From positions 90,146-154,145 of the forward strand of contig JAHEYT010000028.1 in assembly GCA_023251455.1 (NCBI GenBank): a stretch of DNA of 64,000 nucleotides. The letters run 5' to 3'. The position numbers and the translations under genes are program-made. Below, piece by piece: positions 26,588 to 34,130 of this stretch. Below the pieces are notes generated by a model. The model searched no databases. It had not been told where the DNA came from and saw only the letters and a list, made by a program, of their open reading frames with translations. The number at the start of each line of letters is the position of its first letter. Positions within the stretch are counted from its first letter, which is position 1. The stretch comes from Bacteroidota bacterium (GTDB lineage: Bacteria; Bacteroidota; Bacteroidia; Bacteroidales; Prolixibacteraceae).

Positions 26588-27853
26588 TTAAACTTTGAAA
26601 TCTTTCAAGCCTTCGAAATTTAGAGTAGCGAAATAATCGTTGAGTGTTTCGGCACGACGAATCTGAACAACTTCACCATTTTCGCGAAGGAGTAATTCGG
26701 CCGAACGTAATTTTCCATTGTAGTTGAATCCCATGGCATGACCGTGTGCCCCTGCATCGTGAATTACCACTAAATCAGCAGGTTCCATCACAGGCAAGTG
26801 GCGGTTGATGGCAAATTTATCGTTGTTTTCGCAAAGCGAGCCGGTTACATCGTAAACCTGATCTGCTGGCTCGTATTCTTTTCCCATCACTGTAATATGG
26901 TGGTACGATCCGTAAAGAGCGGGCCGCATCAGATTAGCCATGCTTGAATCGAGACCGGCGTATTGCTTGTAGGTTTTTTTGATGTGCAGCACTGTAGAAA
27001 CCAGGAACCCGAAAGGACCGGTCATTGCGCGACCCGATTCGAAATAAACCCGAAGTGGCGCAAGTCCGTTGGCTTCAATTTTTTCCTGATACAATTTTTT
27101 GATTCCCTGGCTCATGAAATCCAGATCGACAGGCTGATCAGTTGGCCGATAAGGAATTCCGATACCTCCGCCCAGATTGGCAAATTCAATTTTAATCCCC
27201 AGACGTTGATCCAATTCCACGATCAGGTCAAACAAAAGTTCGGCAGTTTCAACAAAATAGGCCGCATCCAATTCGTTCGAAGCAACCATGGTATGAAGTC
27301 CAAACCGTTTTACGCCTTTGTCAACAAGCATTTGGTAACCTTCGAACAACTGTTCGCGAGTGAAGCCGTATTTTGCTTCTTCAGGATGCCCAATAATGGT
27401 GTTTCCTTCTTTTAATGCTCCCGGATTGTACCGAAAGCAAACTAATGAAGGCAAACCAACATTTTTTTCAAGGTATTCGATGTGCGAAATATCATCGAGA
27501 TTAATGATGGCTCCAAGTTCAATGGCTTTCTTATATTCGTAAACAGGTGTGTCGTTTGAGGTGAACATGATTTCGTCGCCCGACATGCCTAATTGCTCAG
27601 CAATCATCAGTTCGGCATACGAACTGCAGTCAATACCGAAGCCTTCTTCGCGCATGATTTTCATCAAATACGGATTTGGAGCCGATTTAATGGCATAATA
27701 TTCTTTGAATCCCGGGTTCCATGAAAATGTCTTGGTAAATTTTCGTGCATATTCACGGATTCCCTTTTCATCGTAGATGTGAAAAGGAGTTGGATATTGC
27801 TCAATAATTTTTTCGAGCTGTGATTTTGAAAATGGAATTTGTTTTGTTGTCAT
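26588..27853 (-). CDS. lysA: Diaminopimelate decarboxylase
   Basis: The protein has 421 residues and the fold III PLP decarboxylase layout. The PLP lysine lies in YYAIKSAPNPYL near residue 55, the glycine loop is NLGGGIGIPY, and the second-subunit cysteine lies in GSLCENND, where other LysA proteins have CESGD. The end AHGHAMGFNYNGKLRSAEL is typical for LysA. The enzyme decarboxylates meso-diaminopimelate to lysine. The gene follows the dapF homologue on the same strand after 40 nt but has its own -7 element. A different fold III decarboxylase is possible but less likely. Confidence 0.82.
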   Translation of the reverse strand: MTTKQIPFSKSQLEKIIEQYPTPFHIYDEKGIREYARKFTKTFSWNPGFKEYYAIKSAPNPYLMKIMREEGFGIDCSSYAELMIAEQLGMSGDEIMFTSNDTPVYEYKKAIELGAIINLDDISHIEYLEKNVGLPSLVCFRYNPGALKEGNTIIGHPEEAKYGFTREQLFEGYQMLVDKGVKRFGLHTMVASNELDAAYFVETAELLFDLIVELDQRLGIKIEFANLGGGIGIPYRPTDQPVDLDFMSQGIKKLYQEKIEANGLAPLRVYFESGRAMTGPFGFLVSTVLHIKKTYKQYAGLDSSMANLMRPALYGSYHHITVMGKEYEPADQVYDVTGSLCENNDKFAINRHLPVMEPADLVVIHDAGAHGHAMGFNYNGKLRSAELLLRENGEVVQIRRAETLNDYFATLNFEGLKDFKV

Positions 27854-27878
27854 TACAATTTGTTAATTCTTAGGGCTG

Positions 27879-27886
27879 CAAATTTA
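27879..27886 (-). promoter_or_regulatory. -7 promoter element for lysA
   Basis: On the minus strand the sequence is TAAATTTG, an exact match to TAnnTTTG, 25 nt before the lysA ATG. Confidence 0.45.
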
Positions 27887-27893
27887 CAGATTT

Positions 27894-28760
27894 TTATAAA
27901 CAAAGTACATCAGCAATCAGTTCATCACTTAAATAGCCTGAAGCAATTTCCCGCACTTCGCCAATCATCCGAATATTCCAGGCTTCGTCAACTTCAATCT
28001 GAAGAGTTCCTCCGGGCATTTTCAGGCTCATTACTCGATCAGTCAACCCTTTTTTAACCATTACTGCCGCCACAGCGCACGACGAACTTCCGGAGGCCAA
28101 GGTATAACCGGCACCACGCTCCCAAATCAGAATTTCAACTTCAGTACGCGAAATCACTTTGGCAAACTGAACATTAATACGATTCGGAAACATTGGGTGG
28201 TTCTCAATTTCGGAACCATGTTTCAGTATTTCTGCCTTAGTCAGCTTATTACACACGATGACACAGTGCGGATTGCCAACAGAAACGCAGTTGATCAGGT
28301 ATGTTTCGTCTATGATATTCAACGGATGATCCAGACATTCCGATTCGTCGCAAGTAACCGGAATCTGGTGCGAATTGAAAATGGCTTTTCCCATGTCGAC
28401 TTTTACCTGACTGGCAATTCCTTTGGTTTCGCGGGTCACTTCAGCAGTAACAATTCCACCAAGCGTTTCGATGGTAAATTTCTTGCCCGAAGTATGACTG
28501 TAATCGTACAGATACTTTGCAAAAATACGTAGTCCGTTGCCGCTTTTTTCTGCTTCCGAGCCATCCGGATTATATATTTTTAAGCCAAAATCAGCTTTTT
28601 CTGAAGGCACTTTCAACAGAATTCCATCAGATCCAATTCCGTAATGTACATCGCAAAGAAGCTGGATACTCTTTTCATTCAACTGAAATGAAAGTTCGGC
28701 TTCGTTTAGCACAAAATAGTCGTTCCCAAGCCCGTGTGATTTGACAAAGAAGTTTTGCAT
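27894..28760 (-). CDS. DapF-family diaminopimelate epimerase homologue lacking both catalytic cysteines
   Basis: The protein has 288 residues and aligns with DapF end to end: KSHGLGNDYFVLN at the start, YNPDGSEAEKSGNGLR, VGNPHCVI and WERGAGYTLASGSSSC. In true DapF the two cysteines that remove and add the alpha proton lie in CGNG and ACGSG. Here they are Ser73 (codon AGC) and Ser223 (codon TCC). Thus the normal two-cysteine mechanism is not available. It may act by another chemistry, on another substrate, or be a diverged paralogue with a canonical DapF elsewhere. The neighbour lysA supports a diaminopimelate link. Confidence 0.75.
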   Translation of the reverse strand: MQNFFVKSHGLGNDYFVLNEAELSFQLNEKSIQLLCDVHYGIGSDGILLKVPSEKADFGLKIYNPDGSEAEKSGNGLRIFAKYLYDYSHTSGKKFTIETLGGIVTAEVTRETKGIASQVKVDMGKAIFNSHQIPVTCDESECLDHPLNIIDETYLINCVSVGNPHCVIVCNKLTKAEILKHGSEIENHPMFPNRINVQFAKVISRTEVEILIWERGAGYTLASGSSSCAVAAVMVKKGLTDRVMSLKMPGGTLQIEVDEAWNIRMIGEVREIASGYLSDELIADVLCL

Positions 28761-28789
28761 AATTATCTGTTTTTACATGTTGTTATTTT

Positions 28790-28824
28790 TACTGATCCGA
28801 TGACTTGAAGTCATCGGATCAGTA
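28790..28824. repeat. Perfect palindrome with CTTGAAG core (REP-like)
   Basis: The arms TACTGATCCGATGACTT and AAGTCATCGGATCAGTA (17 bp each) flank a single G. The core ATGACTTGAAGTCAT occurs again in the palindrome at 59780-59820. It lies between the dapF homologue and the peptidase gene. No T tract follows on either strand in the usual terminator arrangement. Confidence 0.6.
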
Positions 28825-28835
28825 TTTGCGATACA

Positions 28836-30272
28836 TTAAAACATTGGATCCCAAGGTGGGAGCATTTCCGGTTTCTGTCCGTAAATTTCGAGTACTTTTT
28901 GGTTCAAATATTTTTTATTCACCACAAACCTGAACATATATTCGTTGAACCAGGCATCGGTAAAAGTAAGGTAACCTTTTTCTCCTGCTGTTGGGCCCCA
29001 ACTGTTTTCGAATTGCCATTTGACGGGTTTCTGCTGAGCATCAACATCCACTGCAATCAGTGCCATGCCATGGCTCGAACCGCTCTCGCCGGTTTGAATA
29101 CGCTGCGCTTTGTTCATCCCAAATTTCACTCCGTAAACCGATTCGAAATCGAAATTATCAACATCCAGAATACCTACTTCGCGGCGCAATTGTTTGCCAA
29201 CATCGCACGAGGCATACAAAGCTTCGTTGTTTTTGATTGAGGCAATGCAGAATTCTTTAATCACCTCATTTGGTAAATTCACATAATGCCAGTTTACGCC
29301 TTCCTGCGTATTTCGGTAATTTTCAACTTCGTAATGTTTCCAGAACGGACGCGATGGATCGTTCATCAACATCACATAATCGTCGAGTTTAGTGTCGCCA
29401 AAAATCTCGGTCATAAAATTCTGCGGAGTGTATGTCTTTTCTTCGCTGATTTTTTTGTCTTTATTTTTGAAACGCCATTGAAATTCGGTTGGTGGTTCAC
29501 CCAGGTTAAGCGCCAACATGCGGTAAACTTCTGAAAGCATTTCGAGTTTGCGGGCCATTATTTTTTTCTGATCCACTTTGTTTGCAACCATTTCGGCCAA
29601 ATCGCCTTTGCTAACTACTTGCTTGGCATATAAGGCTGGTTCTTTAGCGCCTGCCATTTCCCTAAGTTCGAGTGCATCTTCGCGAAGCTTGGTATTGATC
29701 AATTTAACCATCCAGCTTGTATTTTCGCTCGAATTGGTTTCGCCCATCGCTTCTTTTGGAATCATTCCATATTTTTTGGCCAGATTCACAAAGTTAATCC
29801 ATTGACCACCATCGTCAACCGGCGAACGCATGTACCATTTTACTTTCTGATCATCAATCGGGAGATTGGCAGAATTCACTGCATTGGTTAGGAAAAGGTT
29901 CGATTTCTCCAGAAGATCATAGAAATACAGGTAATTTTCTGAAAATTCGAACTCGGCCAGATTGTACTGTTTCATCACCATTGGCCTGAACAGATTGAGC
30001 GAAGAAAACATCCAGCAGCGGCCAGAACTCTTCTGATCGGTAATCCCAGAGACATCAACCCTGTAGGTAAACAGTTGGTCAGTAGTCCCAACATTTTCGC
30101 GGTTCCATGCCAATTTGGTGATGTCGTTTGACGACAGTGCATTCTGCATCGCCCTGGTATAAACATCTTTCTTAAAACTGGATTTCAGCAGATCCAAATC
30201 TCCTTTGGTAATATTCTGTGAAAACGCTGCAACAGCAGGCAACATCAGAATCAGAAACAAGCGTATTTTCAT
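28836..30272 (-). CDS. Secreted bleomycin hydrolase-like C1 family aminopeptidase
   Basis: The protein has 478 residues from the ATG at 30272, which gives a clean signal peptide (MKIRLFLILMLPAVAAFSQ); an upstream in-frame ATG at 30326 would bury it. Papain-fold active-site residues are visible: Gln80 and Cys86 in DQKSSGRCWMFS, a histidine in GSSHGMALIAV, and an asparagine in FENSWG. The layout is that of bleomycin hydrolase/PepC, normally a cytoplasmic hexameric aminopeptidase. The signal peptide implies a periplasmic or extracytoplasmic form, as is common in Bacteroidota. Confidence 0.88.
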   Translation of the reverse strand: MKIRLFLILMLPAVAAFSQNITKGDLDLLKSSFKKDVYTRAMQNALSSNDITKLAWNRENVGTTDQLFTYRVDVSGITDQKSSGRCWMFSSLNLFRPMVMKQYNLAEFEFSENYLYFYDLLEKSNLFLTNAVNSANLPIDDQKVKWYMRSPVDDGGQWINFVNLAKKYGMIPKEAMGETNSSENTSWMVKLINTKLREDALELREMAGAKEPALYAKQVVSKGDLAEMVANKVDQKKIMARKLEMLSEVYRMLALNLGEPPTEFQWRFKNKDKKISEEKTYTPQNFMTEIFGDTKLDDYVMLMNDPSRPFWKHYEVENYRNTQEGVNWHYVNLPNEVIKEFCIASIKNNEALYASCDVGKQLRREVGILDVDNFDFESVYGVKFGMNKAQRIQTGESGSSHGMALIAVDVDAQQKPVKWQFENSWGPTAGEKGYLTFTDAWFNEYMFRFVVNKKYLNQKVLEIYGQKPEMLPPWDPMF

Positions 30273-30440
30273 CGTATCTGAATTAAATTTTAATGTGCTA
30301 AAAATAACCAATAATCCGGAAGGCACAGGTTTTCGTTTAAAAAAGATTGGAAGTCTGATTTGAAAATACCCACCATCGGCTAAAGAATCAGGATAGCCAG
30401 ACTGGACTTTGCCTAAAGGATAAGCAATGATTAATTCTTT

Positions 30441-30448
30441 TATCTTTG
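30441..30448 (+). promoter_or_regulatory. -7 promoter element for sufS
   Basis: TATCTTTG fits TAnnTTTG and lies 59 nt before the sufS ATG. Confidence 0.4.
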
Positions 30449-30507
30449 AACCGAATGTTTGAACAACATGGCAATCATTTTAGTTGTTCTAAATAAAGTA
30501 TCCGATT

Positions 30508-31725
30508 ATGAGTTTTAATGTCACTGAAATACGCGAAGATTTTCCGATTCTGAACCAAAAAATATATAACCGTCCGCTGGTTTATTTCGACAATGCAGCC
30601 ACCACGCAGAGACCTCAGCAAGTGATTGATGCCTTGACCAAAACGTATACCGAATACTACGGAAACATTCATCGGGCAGCACATTTCCTGGCCGACAAAG
30701 CTACTGCGGCTTACGAAGAAACCCGCGAAAAAGCCAGGGCTCTGATTAATGCTGAAACCCGCGAACAGATTATTTTCACCAAAGGAACTACTGAAAGCAT
30801 CAATCTGGCAGCCTTTTCATTTGGCGAAGCTTTTATTCAGGAAGGTGACGAAATCATTGTTTCGGAAATGGAACACCATTCAAATATTGTTCCGTGGCAA
30901 CTGATGGCTGGCCGCAAAGGTGCCAGAATAGTTATGCTTCCGGTTGATGATGACGGACGTTTGCAGATTGAAAAACTGGAATCCCTAATAACTTCCCGAA
31001 CCAAACTCATTACAGTGGCGCACGTTTCGAATGTTTTGGGAACCATCAATCCTATAAAACAAATTGCACAGATTGCCCATTCACGGGGTGTCCGCATTTT
31101 TGTTGACGGGGCGCAGGCAGTACCGCATCTTAAAATCGACGTTCAGGAGTTGGATGTTGATTTTTACGCTTTCTCTGCTCATAAAATGTATGGTCCGAAT
31201 GGCGTTGGCGTTCTTTACGGAAAGAGAGAATTACTCGAACAAATGCCTCCTTATCAGGGCGGCGGTGAAATGATTTCGGAAGTTAAATTTTCAGGAACGA
31301 CTTATAACGAATTACCTTATAAGTTCGAGGCAGGAACACCCAACATCAGCGGTGTGATTGCCTTTGGTGCAGCAATCGATTATTTGCAGGCTTTAGGAAT
31401 AGCAGCAGTTTCAAGTTGGGAAACCGAATTACTGAATTACGCGACTGCGCAATTAATACAAATACCAGGATTGCGCATTTATGGAACTCAAGCGGAAAAA
31501 TCAGGAGTAATTTCATTCAATGTAGAAGGTGTCCATTTTTTTGATTTGGGAACTATGCTCGATAAGTTAGGCATTGCTGTCCGGACCGGACATCACTGTG
31601 CCGATCCGTTGATGGATCATTTTGAAATTCAGGGAACTGTGCGGGCTTCGTTTGCCTTTTACAACACCAAAGAAGAAATTGATGTGTTTGTTGAAGCGCT
31701 GAAAAAGGTAATCAGCATGTTTTAA
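30508..31725 (+). CDS. sufS: Cysteine desulfurase SufS
   Basis: The protein has 405 residues and is a class V PLP aminotransferase of the SufS/CsdA group (IREDFPILNQ start, DNAATTQRPQQV). The PLP lysine is Lys226 in FSAHKMYGPNGVGVLYG. The persulfide-forming cysteine is Cys364 in RTGHHCADPLMDHF, in the short RxGHHCA loop that marks group II enzymes. It mobilises sulfur from cysteine for Fe-S assembly. sufE and a MIP18-family gene lie 1.6 kb downstream. The ThuA gene begins 10 nt after its stop. Confidence 0.93.
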   Translation: MSFNVTEIREDFPILNQKIYNRPLVYFDNAATTQRPQQVIDALTKTYTEYYGNIHRAAHFLADKATAAYEETREKARALINAETREQIIFTKGTTESINLAAFSFGEAFIQEGDEIIVSEMEHHSNIVPWQLMAGRKGARIVMLPVDDDGRLQIEKLESLITSRTKLITVAHVSNVLGTINPIKQIAQIAHSRGVRIFVDGAQAVPHLKIDVQELDVDFYAFSAHKMYGPNGVGVLYGKRELLEQMPPYQGGGEMISEVKFSGTTYNELPYKFEAGTPNISGVIAFGAAIDYLQALGIAAVSSWETELLNYATAQLIQIPGLRIYGTQAEKSGVISFNVEGVHFFDLGTMLDKLGIAVRTGHHCADPLMDHFEIQGTVRASFAFYNTKEEIDVFVEALKKVISMF

Positions 31726-31735
31726 TTACCCAACT

Positions 31736-32446
31736 ATGAAACGATTCGCTAGTCTCCTGATTTTATGCATCCTGATTCTTGGTTCAGTATCTGCATCAGC
31801 TAATAAACTGAATATTCTGATCGTAACCGGAGGACATGATTTTGACCGCCAATCGTTTTTCGAAATGTTCGATTCGTTTCCTGACATCAGTTACACCGAG
31901 CTCAAACATCCGGAAGCCAATCTCCAGTTGGGAACAATTGATCCGAAAACATTTGATGCAGTGGTATTTTATGATATGCCAAAATCGATTTCAGAAGCTG
32001 AAAAGGAAAGCTATTTTAAATTGCTAAAACTCGGCAAAGGATTGGTTTTCCTGCACCATTCGCTATGCTCATACCAGCAATGGGACGAGTACCGGGACAT
32101 TGTTGGCGGCAAATACCACGAAGAGAAAAATACACCGCAAACCTCAACTTACCAGCACGATGTGACTTTTACGGTAAAGATCGCCAGTTCGAAAAACCCG
32201 GTTACCAATGGAATAAAAGACTTCGAAATTCTGGATGAGGTTTATGGAAATACTGAAGTTCTGCCCGGAGTAACTCCATTACTCACGGCTAATCATCCGC
32301 AAAGCAGTAAAACCATCGGATGGACACACAAAATCGAAAACTCACGCATCGTGTATATTCAGCCTGGACACGATAAAAATGGCTATTTCAATCCCAATTA
32401 CCAGAAATTAGTCAGACAGGCCATTGCTTTTGTGGCAATTAAGTAA
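31736..32446 (+). CDS. Secreted ThuA-like domain protein
   Basis: The protein has 236 residues. A signal peptide (residues 1-22, ending VSASA) precedes the ThuA fold: LNILIVTGGHDFDRQSF, FDAVVFYDMPKSISE, GKGLVFLHHSLCSYQQWDEY and a late RIVYIQPGHDKNGYFNPNYQKL. ThuA domains resemble a class I glutamine amidotransferase fold and are often linked to trehalose or other sugar metabolism. The gene follows sufS after 10 nt, which implies co-transcription, although an exported ThuA protein has no obvious link to Fe-S assembly. Confidence 0.85.
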   Translation: MKRFASLLILCILILGSVSASANKLNILIVTGGHDFDRQSFFEMFDSFPDISYTELKHPEANLQLGTIDPKTFDAVVFYDMPKSISEAEKESYFKLLKLGKGLVFLHHSLCSYQQWDEYRDIVGGKYHEEKNTPQTSTYQHDVTFTVKIASSKNPVTNGIKDFEILDEVYGNTEVLPGVTPLLTANHPQSSKTIGWTHKIENSRIVYIQPGHDKNGYFNPNYQKLVRQAIAFVAIK

Positions 32447-32448
32447 AA

Positions 32449-32499
32449 AGAAAAGAGGAAAAGGGAAAGCTGAATATTGCTTCCTTTTTCCTCTTTTCT
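32449..32499. terminator. Bidirectional terminator between the thuA-like and rubrerythrin genes
   Basis: A long purine arm AGAAAAGAGGAAAAGGGAA pairs with the pyrimidine-rich TTCCTTTTTCCTCTTTTCT across a short loop, with minor mismatches. It sits in the 72-nt convergent gap. Confidence 0.6.
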
Positions 32500-32518
32500 C
32501 ATTTCTATTGCCTATAGA

Positions 32519-33094
32519 CTAAAAATTGTCGGCCTCAATTTCGAAATAAGCCTGTGAATGATCGCAAACAGGGCATTTCAGCGGCGGCTTGGCCGATTCG
32601 TGCAGGAATCCGCAAACACGGCATTTCCAAACCACTTTGCCTTCGCGTTCAAATACTTTTCCTTCTTCAAGATTCTGATATAATTTACGATAGCGTTCTT
32701 CATGCGCTTTTTCAATTTTGGCAATCGATTTAAAAAGCACGGCTACTTTCTTAAAACCTTCTTCTTCGGCGATACGCGCAAATTCAGGATACAATTCGGT
32801 CCATTCTTCTTGTTCTCCGTCAGCGGCAGCCTTCAGGTTTTCAAGAGTTGTTCCGATTTTTCCAGCCGGATAGGTTGCTGTAATTTCTACCATGCGGCCT
32901 TCCAATTGTTTGAAGAATTGTTTGGCATGTGAACGTTCGTTTTCAGCAGTTTCCATAAAAAGGGCTGCAATTTGTTCCAATCCTTCTTTCTGTGCGACTT
33001 TGGCAAAAAACTCGTAGCGGTTGCGGGCCTGCGACTCTCCTGCAAATGCTTTCAGCAGGTTCTTTTCTGTTTGTGATCCGGCTAATGATTCCAT
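32519..33094 (-). CDS. Rubrerythrin
   Basis: The protein has 191 residues. The N-terminal ferritin-like four-helix domain carries the di-iron ligands in ESQARNRYEFF, ETAENERSHAKQFF and AKIEKAHEERY. The C-terminal rubredoxin domain has two CxxC pairs, CRVCGFLH and CPVCDHS. It reduces hydrogen peroxide in anaerobes and microaerophiles. It sits between sufS and sufE on the opposite strand and has a well-formed -7/-33 promoter. Confidence 0.95.
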   Translation of the reverse strand: MESLAGSQTEKNLLKAFAGESQARNRYEFFAKVAQKEGLEQIAALFMETAENERSHAKQFFKQLEGRMVEITATYPAGKIGTTLENLKAAADGEQEEWTELYPEFARIAEEEGFKKVAVLFKSIAKIEKAHEERYRKLYQNLEEGKVFEREGKVVWKCRVCGFLHESAKPPLKCPVCDHSQAYFEIEADNF

Positions 33095-33149
33095 GGTTTT
33101 AATGATTTTATTGGTATTTAATTTTTTACTGAACTGTCATCTAAAAATA

Positions 33150-33179
33150 CAAATTTATCAGGCGTGAAAAAGAGTTCAA
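33150..33179 (-). promoter_or_regulatory. Promoter of the rubrerythrin gene (-7 and -33)
   Basis: On the minus strand TTG (33177-33179) is followed after 19 nt by TAAATTTG (33150-33157), the best Bacteroidota-type promoter seen in the window. The leader would be about 50 nt. Confidence 0.6.
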
Positions 33180-33351
33180 GGTTATTTAGACTCATTCAAA
33201 AGTAGTTTCGCCGGAAATTCACCCGACTCTAAATATTAAGTTCCATCATTTCAGCAAACTGACCAATTTGTTAAGGTTTCGAAAGGTCATCAGATTTCTT
33301 TTTGAATGAAAATAAAAAATACCGACATTTGCATCCTTAATGCTTTAGTTC

Positions 33352-33783
33352 ATGACAATAAACGAAATACAGCGCGAGATTATAGAAGAGTTTTCGATTT
33401 ACGAAGACTGGATGGATAAGTACAGTTATCTGATTGAACTTGGAAACGACTTGAAAGACCTTGACCCCAAAGAAAAAACAGATGAGTTCCTGATTAAAGG
33501 TTGCCAATCGAGGGTATGGTTGATTTCAGATTTTGTTGACGGGAAAATTGTTTTCCGGGGCGAAAGCGATGCCGTAATTGTAAAAGGATTAGTGGCTTTG
33601 TTATTACGGGTGGTATCGAACCGCACACCGGACGAAATACTGAACAACGAACTTTTCTTTGTCGACGAAATCGGCCTTAAACAACATCTTTCACCAACTA
33701 GGTCGAATGGATTGTTGTCGATGATCAAACAAATTAAACTCTATGCTGTTGCATATAACAGAATTTCAGAAAAAGGAGAATGA
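33352..33783 (+). CDS. sufE: SufE family sulfur acceptor
   Basis: The protein has 143 residues, close to the family length. The sulfur-accepting residue is Cys51 in KGCQSRVWL. SufE takes persulfide sulfur from SufS and stimulates desulfurase activity. The N-terminal helix (IQREIIEEFSIYEDWMDKYSYLIELG) is characteristic. The next gene starts 3 nt after the stop, so both are surely in one operon, separate from sufS upstream. Confidence 0.93.
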   Translation: MTINEIQREIIEEFSIYEDWMDKYSYLIELGNDLKDLDPKEKTDEFLIKGCQSRVWLISDFVDGKIVFRGESDAVIVKGLVALLLRVVSNRTPDEILNNELFFVDEIGLKQHLSPTRSNGLLSMIKQIKLYAVAYNRISEKGE

Positions 33784-33786
33784 ACA

Positions 33787-34092
33787 ATGGATACCAGAAT
33801 TGATTTAATAATTGAAAGACTAAAAGATGTTTTTGATCCGGAAATACCGGTAAACATTTACGATCTGGGATTGATTTACAACGTTGATATTGACGAAGCC
33901 AACAAAGCCAACATTATAATGACTTTGACTGCTCCGGGATGTCCTGTGGCCGATATATTGGTTGAAGATGTAAGGCAGGCTGCCTTGGCCGTTGATAGCA
34001 TTAACGAAGCCGATGTGGAACTAACATTTGATCCGCCCTGGGATAAATCGATGATGAGCGAAGAAGCCCGTCTGGAACTTGGATTTTTTTAA
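33787..34092 (+). CDS. MIP18/DUF59 family Fe-S assembly protein
   Basis: The protein has 101 residues. Family motifs visible are FDPEIPVNIYDLGLIYNV, TLTAPGCPVADILVEDV with the conserved cysteine, and LTFDPPWDKSMMSEEAR. MIP18 (DUF59) proteins such as SufT and PaaD help mature Fe-S proteins. Placement 3 nt after sufE supports an Fe-S role. A strong terminator follows. Confidence 0.9.
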   Translation: MDTRIDLIIERLKDVFDPEIPVNIYDLGLIYNVDIDEANKANIIMTLTAPGCPVADILVEDVRQAALAVDSINEADVELTFDPPWDKSMMSEEARLELGFF

Positions 34093-34106
34093 TCTTCATA
34101 AATTTG

Positions 34107-34129
34107 AAACCAGCCTCGGCTGGTTTTTT
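34107..34129 (+). terminator. Rho-independent terminator of the sufE operon
   Basis: The stem AAACCAGC/GCTGGTTT with loop CTCG is followed by TTT, 14 nt past the stop codon. Confidence 0.85.
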
Positions 34130-34130
34130 G

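Noticed and set aside
30273..30326. Upstream ATG at 30326 for the bleomycin-hydrolase-like gene
   Set aside because: It would add 18 residues ahead of a clear signal peptide that starts at 30272.
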